From positions 30,060,475 to 30,124,474 of the forward strand of contig JACBWW010000002.1 of the NCBI GenBank assembly GCA_020086605.1: a stretch of 64,000 nucleotides of DNA, given 5' to 3'. This stretch comes from Lanius collurio. Taxonomy: Eukaryota; Chordata; Aves; Passeriformes; Laniidae. A program made the translations under genes and the position numbers. The notes beneath the pieces were generated by a model. The model worked only from the letters and a program-made list of their open reading frames with translations, did not search any database and had not been told where the DNA came from. Position 1 is the stretch's first letter. The number at the start of each line of letters is the position of its first letter. Below, piece after piece: positions 39,601 to 48,403 of this stretch.

Positions 39601-40900
39601 TTGTCACTGCCCCTCAGTGCCACCTCTGGCTCGAAAGGTCCCACGACTGCAATCCACAGGCAGGCAAGGAGGGCACACCAAGGAAGCTTCATTGTCTAGT
39701 GGCTTATTTCTGGTGCTCTTCTATAGGACGTTACTGCTGTCAGATACTGGATTCTGAGCAAAAGAGCTCTTGGGTCTCACCCCGGGCAGCTGTTTGGATG
39801 GTTGTGTCCTGATACATTCCTGGAAGGCAGCTTTAACTACATAAGCTGGAAAGCAAAGATCTAACTACAAGAGGACACAATATAAGTAGTTCACAGTGCT
39901 CTAAAAGCATGTGTTTACTTTTGACACTTCCAAGAAAACATTTCTGAAATCAGGTCTGCAACTGCTGACCTATTTTTCCAGTTACAAAACATATGGTTGT
40001 TGAAAGAAAAGTGACCAAAACTGAAGCAAATTTTCCCATATCTCAAAATAAGGAGCCAAATGGGGAAGGCATTTCCAGCATGCCCTGCATGGCTATAAGC
40101 AATATTCCTTGTAATGCTGCAGCCCTCAGGGAAGGGAGAGGGAGGTGAAGCCCTGTCTCAGCCACATGCATGTCCCAGTACAGGCTAAGGGCTCAGCTCC
40201 ACTTGGATGAGGAGTTGTCTGAATGCCAGAACAAATAGAAATCCAGGCCTGAAATGGTCTCATGCCAGGCTTTGTGCAGAATGATACTATCATTTGATGC
40301 AATTATGTCATTAACTAATTTTCAAATTTGCATAGAACCATTCATTTAATCTTTAAATAAATAGTATGGATTTAGCACCAGTGAAAGCCCTCCAGATTAA
40401 CTGCTTGGTGAATGAAGCCTTCCACTTATCTGTGAGACAGCAACAGGACCAGCTTTATCCACATGCTGACCTGCCAGCACACTGCAACCTCGATTTGACA
40501 GATAAGTGCACAGCTTCATCTGAGGAGTTGTAGAAAGGAGCTCAGCTCCCTGGCTCAGGCACCTCATAATCTCTCTTGGACCTTTATTGCACATCAGGGC
40601 AGAAAGTTTTCACAGACTGCAGCTGGCACTGAGACTCATCTCAGCTCCTGCGCTCAAACCTCAGCATCTTTGGAATTGAAATGACTAGCAAGTTGTCACA
40701 GGGAGCCAGAAATGGCTCCTCCACAAAATGAGCACTCTGCATCTGCAAGCAGCCACAGTAGAATAACACTTTCACATGTTCTCACGCTGTTTTATTGTCC
40801 TCTGCCACCCACCTCACTCTAGCTGGTTATGCTGTGCTCTACACAAGATACTCACACCTCCTTAGACAGCGTCTGATGGTTGCTTTATGACAACTGATTG
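36635..40900. other. Unique non-coding sequence
   Basis: No exon, RNA gene or confident mobile element recognised. A GGTTCAAATTCC string near 37526 resembles a polymerase III B box, but no matching A box precedes it and no tRNA cloverleaf can be formed. Confidence 0.45.
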
Positions 40901-40968
40901 GATTAGCTCAGCTGCTTGAAAGCTGCCCCCGCAACAACTGCTTTCTTGCAAGTTGCAGAGAGGCAGCC

Positions 40969-41199
40969 ATGGTGTTGAGGAACGGCAGCCTCTTGCACAC
41001 CTCTTTGGTGGCCGATGGAGATGGATTCCCTCATCCACCTGTCACAGCTAAGCAGACCAACAGACTTTCTCCCTTCATCTGGAAAATCCACAGGGCCTAC
41101 ACCATAGAGGAGGAAGAAGAGGAGGATCCAGACTCTTGCTCTACTGTCTTTGCGAAATCCCAGGACTGCGACATAACCATGACAACTGCAGCTCTGTAA
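40969..41199 (+). CDS. Possible small ORF, 76 codons, unknown
   Basis: The ATG at 40969 sits in GCAGCCATGG, close to the ideal vertebrate start context. The frame encodes 76 residues with a stretch of six glutamates near the middle (about residues 47-52), no signal peptide and no membrane segment, ending in TMTTAAL. I do not recognise the family. No TATA box, CpG island or clear splice signals flank it, and a frame of this length is expected by chance several times per window. The start context is the only reason to keep it. Confidence 0.2.
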   Translation: MVLRNGSLLHTSLVADGDGFPHPPVTAKQTNRLSPFIWKIHRAYTIEEEEEEDPDSCSTVFAKSQDCDITMTTAAL

Positions 41200-41204
41200 T
41201 CAGG

Positions 41205-41375
41205 GGACTGAGTACTCAAAGACAGTTGCAGCTAGAGGAGAGGAATGGCAGACAAAAAAATCAAAGGTAGAAAATTATCGGGAAGGGGGTGATTTTTCAT
41301 CCTGTGTTGTGAAAATAGACCCCATGCCTCACACTGCTGCCAGGGAGGCACACTCAGCACCCAGGCACACCTGGA
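41205..41375. other. Short unique stretch
   Basis: Nothing recognised; ordinary composition. Confidence 0.4.
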
Positions 41376-41379
41376 CCAG

Positions 41380-41545
41380 CCGCTTGGCTCTCGGCTGCTC
41401 TTATTATTCTCTGCAACCCTTCAGCACGACTCTTGACAGAAAAATTACCAAATGTTATGCACTTGTGACTTAGTTAATTTGCACCTGTATCTAATTTCAG
41501 ACCTGCTAGAATAACAGAGCAGTTCTGTAATCAAAAATGGAGAGA
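41380..41545. promoter_or_regulatory. Candidate conserved non-coding element
   Basis: Contains CTTATTATTCTCTG, TTAGTTAATTTGCACCTG and CTAATTTCAG blocks together with retained CpGs. The texture resembles developmental enhancers; no conservation test possible. Confidence 0.18.
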
Positions 41546-44290
41546 AAAAAAAAGAAAAAGCCAGAGTTGCCAGTCACTGGCTGCTGCAGGGGAAAGTGAC
41601 CCCACTTCATACAGTGTCCCCATGCGAGAGCTTGCATGAAGGTCACAGGAGGATGAAGAGGTTTCCCTGAGAAGGCCCAAAGCAAACCCCTGAGTGTGGG
41701 ACTCTAAGTGAGCCCGTGGCAATTCCCAGTGGCAGCTGGATGTACCATACTCCTCCCTGCTTTGCCAGTCAGCAGTTGCTTCAGTCTTGTACATGCCTCT
41801 GCATTTTCATTTTGGGAGATTGTTCTGAGCAGTTTGCAACTGTCTACTTGTGGCTAATGGCCATGACTTTCTGGATGCCAGAGGGTGCCATGTTTCATTG
41901 TCAGAGAAAGCACTAATGAGACAAAAACCCTCTGACCCATAGTTGTGGCTCATTAGGGTACTAGTCACAACACCTCAGTTTCCCCTCTAGGCTCTGTGGA
42001 GCCAAAGATATTATAGTTCATGTGTCATTTTTAATCCTCTCCCGCAGTCTCTGCCAAGGTCTAGCTCCTCTACAGTATTCAAGTTTCTAAAGATGAGATT
42101 TAAGAAAATCGAACTCTTTTGTCAGCTCTCCCAGGACCCTTACCCATGCTGGTGCCAGGGTGCTCTGCTCAGCACCTGGCCATGTGGTGTGGTACACCAA
42201 CCCTCAGACCTCTCATGGGTTGTTGTGTGGGATCTTGGGCTAGTCTCATCCTGTCCAGCCAGCAGCTGCCTCTCCTTCATTGCCAGGCACAGAGCTGTGA
42301 TGGCAAAAATGTTGTTTCTGAAGGAAATCAAAAAGGAAGAGTTTTGGTTTACTTTCTGACCAACTTGTCTGTCGAGCCCTCCCTAAAGACAGCCATTCCA
42401 TCAGCCTCGTTTCCTGCTGTCCCTTCCCTGTATGGATCCCATTGCAGCATCTGCAGATATCACTTGGATCCTGACCACCCTTAAACCAGGTGCAACTTTA
42501 TCCTGTTACGTGAACCACTGCTTATACTAAATCATCTCAACCCATACCCAGCCGTCTTCCTACTCCTTCCCTCAATGGCATCTGCTTTACTGTAGCACAA
42601 TCACCCAGCTCCTAGCCCAGTGAGTGTGGTGACTAACCCCAGCCATCTCCACAGGCAGGGGAGTGGAGGCAATACAGACAGAGTACAGCATGGAGCAGCC
42701 TGCACTTTTCCCCCTTGAAAGACCAACAGCCTTCAATAGAGCTGCATAGAGAAAGCAAATTGGGACATAAAACATTTTGAGATCTTCAGATGAAAGGGGT
42801 TAGTACATCATTAACATCAATTTCTTTGGCTGAGACACATGTTAAGCTCAGCTCTGGGAATATGTAAGTCTGATGTTTCAACCTTGGCCTTCTCATTGAC
42901 CTTACCTCTCTAACCCCGGTCATACATTTTAAAACCCTTGTCTTAATTTCTAGTCTAAAAGGAGGTGGGTTCTAACTGTCCTGCCTTGCCAGGCTGCTGT
43001 GGTTGTGTAATTAGGTACGGCCCATAGATCTCTTTAAATGTAAGCATTATCTCTCTGCAATAGCCTCAGAACTCGGTGTCCCACAATAGCAGGTGTACCC
43101 CAGCAATGTGTTCCCTGAGGAAATAGGTCCTTCCACCTCACAGCCTTGCTTTTCTCCACATGCAAGGGCTCTCCTGGGCAGTCTGTGCAGGCAATATCTG
43201 CCCATTACAGCTGAAGCTGAAGGTTGAACCAAGAGGAAGGAATTTCAGACACTGTCTTGGGATATCCTTGCACATCATGCTATTATCAAATAGGCCTCCT
43301 CTGCACTAGATAAAATCCCAGGAGTGGTTGCTCACTCACCCAGTGAGAACAGTGCAAAGCACAACTGTAGATCCATGCTTATCATATCACTGCCAAGATT
43401 TCTTCCAAGTGATGCCCTGCAGCAAGAACTCAGAGAAAAAATCTGAGTCAAGGATATGCACTTCTGTCTTCAAAGGCATTCCTGAAGCCACCGTTCCCAG
43501 CCTGCCACAGGAGCACAAAGGCCATGAATAGACGGCCAGCATTCACACCAGATCCACAAAAAAGAGAGATTCAGGGAAGCAGGACAAACTCCGGGCATTG
43601 AGTGGTGTTGAGGACTTTCCTCATGTCATAAATGGCTCCAGCAAACCCTCTGCTTTAGTCAGCTGAGAACTGTTTCACGCTCACAGTACCTGTGCAGAAA
43701 TTCTTCTATGCCAAGTAGCCTTTATGTGAAACAGTCTTCCTATGCTTAGAGCAAACAACTAACAGGACCTGGAATCCTCTCAAGCCATGGTGACTCATGA
43801 CTGGGTAACTGCCTACAGTCCTCCTCCTCTGAGACGTGCACCTACCTATGGGCTGGCATTCATCAGCCCTCCTAGTTTCAGTCCTAGCAGAGAGGCCAAG
43901 CCTCAAGTACACCAGGGAAACCAAACATCAAATCCCCCGAGGTGGTGCCTCCGGGACAAGGTTGACAGAGTATTAGCAATCCAGTGTGGGAGAGCTGTAG
44001 TTTATCTCAGGATCCAGAGCTATCAATACAGTGCTGCAGAGGGGAGATGCAAAATCTTTAATTAACTTTTGCTCACTTGCTCCCAGCACTGGTGGAGGTG
44101 GGTGGATGTGATCACTGCTCAAGGGACAATTCTCCCTTCCCCCTGCTTTTGAATTCCCAAGCAATCAGTGCTCTGTGTAGAACAACATAAATAGAGCTCC
44201 TCAAACCTAGTGGGTTTTAGTTTTGTTCTGTTATGTTTGGGGTGGGTTTGCCCTCCTACCTGTTCTATCAAATACCAAGAAATTTACGGA
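41546..44290. other. Unique non-coding sequence
   Basis: No gene recognised. A string near 42774-42800 vaguely resembles tails of ancient vertebrate SINEs, but it is too short to assign. Confidence 0.45.
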
Positions 44291-44294
44291 CCGC

Positions 44295-44715
44295 TTTGAA
44301 TGTGTTTACACACCCTCTTTGCATCTTAACTGACAACGTACATGCTTTTTTAATTAAAATTTTATTGGCTTTTCCATAAGTGATGTACCTACTCTAAGTA
44401 AGCACAGTTCAGTACTGATAACATGCAGTTTGTTTAGCTATCTTGCAGGAGATTATTTCTGTTATCATTGTAAGTTGATTATTGTAATTATTGAAAGAGA
44501 GAAGGCTGACAGAGAGAGAGCATGCAGAAGGAGAATGGGGGGGAATTAAAAGATAATAATAAAAGATAATAGCAGTCTCCTTTGTTCTTATTTTTTTCTC
44601 TTGACAACCTACTGTACATGCTAAATTTCAGTTTAATGTTAGAGTCCGTCCTTTTGCTAACATCCGCCCATCAATAACACAAGGTCTGTAAACCCTAGAT
44701 GCCTGCAATTAACTT
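44295..44715. promoter_or_regulatory. Strong candidate conserved non-coding element
   Basis: An AT-rich, non-repetitive block with dense homeodomain and SOX-like cores: TTTAATTAAAATTTTATTGG at about 44348-44367, GATTATTGTAATTATTG at 44477-44493, CTTTGTTC near 44580, plus CpGs in CATCCGCCCATCAATAAC near 44662. A short GA run lies near 44511-44520. Of all the blocks in the window this most resembles a deeply conserved enhancer, but the judgement rests on composition and motifs. Confidence 0.3.
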
Positions 44716-45365
44716 CGGTATCAAAAAAAGACAGAAACTCTCTCTTGTTACTACTACCAACCCTGTGAATATCTCAGAGTGATTCTTTTCACCTCTGTCT
44801 TCTGAATTCATTTGATATTTTTAACCCTCTTTAGAAATTGTATGGTTTGGATGCACAGAAAATTAAAGATAAGCATTATGTGTGGGGGGAATGTGTGTGC
44901 ATGAAAAGACTGAGGGAGAGAGATTATACAGTGCACAGATAACCAGGCACTCCTGGCATCGCTCTGAGGCCAGTACATGGGATGGGAAGGTGGAAGCCCC
45001 TGACAGCCAGTTGCCATTCCATGGGTGAAACACTGAGTTGCCTTGCACTTGCCTGGAGGGACACATGTTCCAGAGACAGTGAGCATTCCCTGCTCATGTG
45101 AAGTGCAAGGGAATCTGTACATGCTGGTAATCTCAGTAAGAGAAGTGCTTGTAGTCTCAGGTAAGGTTCTTTTCTTCCACATTTCAGAGAGACACTAGGT
45201 AATGTTTAAAACTACTGGAGGAGGGTATTTTCCCCCTTTCCCTTTTTGCTGCAATGGGAAATGGCAAGACTCTCATATAAATCACATGGTGTTAATAAGG
45301 TTACTTTTTTAGATACTTTGATCCAGACTACTAAGGCTCTCAAGGACTGAGGCTTTGAACATCAC
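44716..45365. other. Unique non-coding sequence
   Basis: Nothing recognised. The minus-strand frame at 44808-45182 has no family resemblance. Confidence 0.45.
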
Positions 45366-45369
45366 TATG

Positions 45370-45885
45370 TATTATCTTAAAATATGAGAGGAAGGGATGG
45401 CACAACCAGCTTGAGCTGGTTCTGGGCTGCAGCAATGTCTCCCATATCCCAATGACTTTGTGTTCAATTGGGTCAGCAAAAAGGGGAAAAGCATAGGTCC
45501 TTGTGGGACAGCACCACATCCAGGCATTAGTAGTAGTAGTACATGTTTTCATCTCTAATAACTGGGTATATTCCACTGAACCATTCCCACCAGACTGCAA
45601 ATCCCCTCCTCAGCAGGGACGTGAAGAGTTTCATGGTCAACAGAGTCAAACGCTGCAGAGAGATACAGCAGGAAATCTGTCCTCTATGTATCAAATGCAG
45701 AAGTGCCACAAAAGCAGTTTCATTGAATGTCCTGGCCTGACTCCAGCCACAGCCCCTGTGTCATTCCAGGAATACTGTGAGTGGCAAACCTCACTCAGGT
45801 TGGAAGGTCAGAACTGAAGCCATCCAGCTATGAGCTATTCTGATGCTTCTCAGAAAATCCTCCTAACAGACCAAGGCCCGTGAAA
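45370..45885 (-). mobile_element. L2-like LINE reverse-transcriptase fossil
   Basis: On minus, 45636-45684 reads DFLLYLSAAFDSVDHE, very close to the L2-clade reverse-transcriptase motif LLDLSAAFDTVDH. Further along the element, at about 45455-45510, minus reads AVPQGPMLFPFLLTQL, corresponding to GVPQGSVLGPLLFTLY with two residues lost. Upstream, at about 45700, ALLHLI corresponds to the preceding helix. At least two frame changes separate these blocks, so this is a dead copy. A short (TAG)n run at about 45528-45540 interrupts it. L2 and CR1 share these motifs; the SAAFDxVDH form favours L2. Confidence 0.8.
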
Positions 45886-45889
45886 CCAA

Positions 45890-46215
45890 CCTGAAAAATA
45901 AAAACCAAGAAATCAATGCTGTGCTCTTTACAATTTTTCTGCGGTAAATAAATACTGCATTACCTACACCGTGCTCACATTAAAGGATTCTCTTCACTGA
46001 AGGTAGTTACTCACTTCAGCATATTTAATGTTTGCTTCCCCTCTTTGCCAAGGGACCTGATTTGTGATGTCGCATGGAGCTTCAAAATGAAGTGCAGCGC
46101 TCCGTTCCCTCTCTCAGAAAAGGAGACAAACAAGCTGCACGCCCTTACTCACCTCTCCCGAGGAGGGAGAGCTGCAGCCCATGTTATTGCTTTATAATGA
46201 CATGACTATTTATGG
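45890..46215. promoter_or_regulatory. Candidate conserved non-coding element upstream of the CpG island
   Basis: Unique sequence with GGTAAATAAATACTG near 45942, TGATGTCGCATGG near 46066 and TTTATAATGACATGACTATTTATGG near 46190 (described here by its ends). Retained CpGs and homeodomain or CDX-like cores suggest regulatory DNA. It lies about 0.8-1.1 kb upstream of the CpG island. Confidence 0.2.
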
Positions 46216-46780
46216 TTGCAAAAGTTCTTGTCAGGGTTCCTCTAGTGAAGAAGAAAAAGACAGGAGATAAGGCTTTGAAGGTCAAAGCAAATGGAAAAAC
46301 CAAGAGAATATTTTTTTCCCCAGGAGGAGGGGGTGAGAGATGGGGAGAATACACCCCTTGAGATCATCTGTGATCATAAAAAAGCAGTGGGGATAAAATC
46401 AGCTGATTTTCATTTGAGGTGTAGAAATCTGGAGATCAGACTATAAATATATTCAAGAATAACCAGTTTTACTGTGCCTTCATTATCTAGTAGCGCCCAT
46501 CCTGACCTGCAGGAAGCAAAGCAATGAAACAAACTGGAAGGAAAATATTTTTAAATTAACCCAGATTTCTCAAACCACCTCAGATAGGCAAACAAACAAA
46601 TAAAACAGGCTGAACTGTCACTCACTTCTTGGATGCAAGCTCACGTCAACTTTTATTTTTCTGAATTGATTTGCTTGTTTCTATTGCTTGCCATTTTTAT
46701 TTTTTGGTCCCTGAAAACGTTGTAAAAACCAGCTAATAGGGGTACAAAATAGTAAGTTTTATGTACATTGCAGAAACTTG
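46216..46780. other. AT-rich unique sequence
   Basis: No gene or repeat recognised. A short (CAAA)n-like run lies near 46590. Confidence 0.45.
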
Positions 46781-46784
46781 TATA

Positions 46785-46925
46785 TGATGCAGTTTGTTAA
46801 GCTCTCTGCCGTTCCACCAGCAGCGTGTCAGGTTTGTCTAACACCCAGCCCCTGAGTTACAGTTTTACGGCGCCGATTTATAGCGCTGTAAGTTTAATAT
46901 AGTGGCGCATTGTAAAAGGCGCTTT
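46785..46925. promoter_or_regulatory. Palindrome-rich AT/CpG block upstream of the CpG island
   Basis: An AT-rich background carries compact CpG-containing palindromes: CGGCGCCG at 46868-46875 and the near-perfect inverted repeat TTATAGCGCTGTAA at 46878-46891, then GGCGCA and AAAAGGCGC repeats to 46923. TTTATAG and TTTTACGG resemble CDX or posterior HOX sites. Retention of clustered CpGs in otherwise AT-rich DNA suggests an unmethylated or constrained element contiguous with the island. Confidence 0.35.
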
Positions 46926-47000
46926 TTTTTTCGTTTTTCTTTTTTCTGCTTTCTTTTCTCTTTTTTTTTTTCTTTCCCTTTCCCCTAATTAATATTTCAG
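46921..47000 (+). other. Long pyrimidine tract ending in a 3' splice-site-like sequence
   Basis: About 65 bases of nearly pure pyrimidine (46921-46986) are followed by CTAATTAAT, usable as a branch point, and ATTTCAG ending at 47000, immediately before the CpG-rich segment. This is the form of a strong vertebrate splice acceptor. It may equally be a simple polypyrimidine tract, since no upstream exon is visible. Confidence 0.35.
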
Positions 47001-47230
47001 ACGCCGGGAAGGTGGCACAAGGGCCGGCGGCGAGGGCGGGGCCGTGGTTTAGGGAGCGCCCGGAGCGCGGCCGGGGAAGGGGCGGGATGGGACGGGCGGG
47101 CGGCGCCCCGCGGCGGTGCTGCCCCCTGCCGGCGCGGCGCGGCAGCTCCGGCCCTCAGGCCGCCCTCAGGGAGTGGGGCCCCGGCGTCGCGTCACAAAGC
47201 CCTCGTGGTTTCACAAGGAAAGAGCGCTCC
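46998..47230. promoter_or_regulatory. Orphan CpG island, likely promoter
   Basis: I count about 32 CpG dinucleotides in roughly 215 bp, with GC content near three quarters, against an otherwise CpG-poor window. GC boxes occur at 47035-47042 (GGGCGGGG) and 47079-47086 (GGGGCGGG), and a YY1-like CATGGCGGC lies downstream at 47375-47383. No TATA box is evident, as usual for CpG-island promoters. It is the only island here and lacks a recognisable coding exon, so it could drive a non-coding RNA, serve as an alternative promoter, or act as an enhancer-like or Polycomb-bound island. Direction is undetermined. Confidence 0.7.
47073..47100 (+). other. G-quadruplex motif
   Basis: Six successive runs of three or four G (47073, 47079, 47084, 47089, 47094, 47098) are separated by one or two bases, satisfying the usual G-quadruplex pattern with very short loops on plus. 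It sits inside the CpG island next to a GC box, a common arrangement at vertebrate promoters. Confidence 0.75.
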
Positions 47231-47545
47231 TTCACTAATTAAAATAAGAAATAACCAACCCCGCCCAGGAATACGACGACTGGAAAGTGATGCAAGTTGG
47301 ACACAAACCCCCTCGGTCGCCTTTTGTTGCTAGTGGTAGCGTCGAACTGTACATACGTGCTGCAAAAGCTAAAACATGGCGGCCCTTGTGCGCTGGGAGT
47401 AAAATAGCAGCTTTGGGCACAGGAACTCTTTCCTGTGCTTGTCTCACCCTCCTAGAAAGATTATTCTGTGGCTGGGATTGTGCCACATGCTGGGGCCACC
47501 TCTTCAAGGCCTTCACCTTCCTGGAGCTCACCTCCAGGTAGGCTC
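47231..47545 (+). other. Possible transcribed first-exon region with splice-donor-like site
   Basis: Downstream of the island the frame stays open from the ATG at 47290 to 47543 but encodes nothing recognisable. CTCCAGGTAGG with the GT at 47538-47539 is a good match to a vertebrate 5' splice site. With the island upstream, a non-coding first exon on plus ending near 47537 is plausible. This is inference from signals only. Confidence 0.25.
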
Positions 47546-47611
47546 TTCTGAGGTCCTATGGAACATCTGGATAGCTGCAGGAGAAACAGCAGTGCTGCTA
47601 CTACTTTATAA

Positions 47612-47772
47612 TTCAGTCATAGACTATCCTGAGTTGGAAGGGGCCCACAAATATTACTGAAGTGCAGCTCCTGGCCCTGCACAAGACAGCCCCGAGAATC
47701 ACACCATGTGCCTGAGAGCATTGTCCAAACACTTCTTGAACTCTGTAACACTTGGTGCTGTGACTTTTAAGT
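47612..47772 (-). mobile_element. CR1 LINE 3' end (minus strand)
   Basis: The segment begins at 47614 with CAGTCATAGACTATCCTGAG and continues through CCTGGCCCTGCAC and CACCATGTGCCTGAGAGCAT (from 47703), the complement of a CR1 3' end of the kind abundant in passerine birds. Similarity fades after about 47772. The copy is a short 3' fragment. It starts some 75 bp after the splice-donor-like site at 47538. Confidence 0.92.
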
Positions 47773-47774
47773 CT

Positions 47775-48400
47775 CCTTATTTGCCATCCTCCAGTAAGCT
47801 GTTTTTTCCACAGACTAGTGGGATCTAACAATGCTGCTGGCAAAACCAAGCTGTATTGTCTTACAAGGGAGGTGATGTGCCAGAAGTGAGTTGCAAAGTG
47901 AAGATGCTTCAGGGACAGAGGAAAGAAGAGGTGCTTTGGCTTTCATTGCAGCCCCTCTTCCACTGAGCCCCCTCTACTCCAAACAGCTGTTTGCCATCAG
48001 CCATGCCTGTCACTGGAGTCAGCTCCTACTTTAGTCCCTGCTCCCCTCTGTCACTCTTCTCTACTTCCCTAGATCACCAATTTGTCTGATTGTTTGCAAT
48101 TAACTGTTGATTATGGTGCACAGATGTCCAAGGAGGATAATTAAAAACCGTTCAGCCAGCAGCAGTGGAAAGACTGCGGCTGCAGAAGAGAGAACAGTTT
48201 ACAGCAAGCACATCCCTGGTTAGAGTGGCACGACTTGGGCTGGTGAGGACCAGCGAGCCTGGTGTGCACAGGTAGGTAGGCTGCAGGAAAGGCAGGGCAG
48301 GTCAGAGGCTGGTTGTGATCTCAGAGGGCTTAAATGATACATTGCTGCTTACTGCCACGGCCCCAGAACCATGAAAAGAGGGGTAGTTGCCCATCCCAAT
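47775..48400. other. Unique non-coding sequence
   Basis: No gene or repeat recognised between the CR1 fragment and the tandem array. Confidence 0.45.
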
Positions 48401-48403
48401 TAT

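Noticed and set aside
42770..42805. String resembling the tail of an ancient vertebrate SINE
   Set aside because: About 30 bp of loose resemblance with no SINE body upstream.
47012..47242. Arginine- and glycine-rich frame in the CpG island
   Set aside because: It starts with GTG, and its composition is simply that of a translated CpG island.
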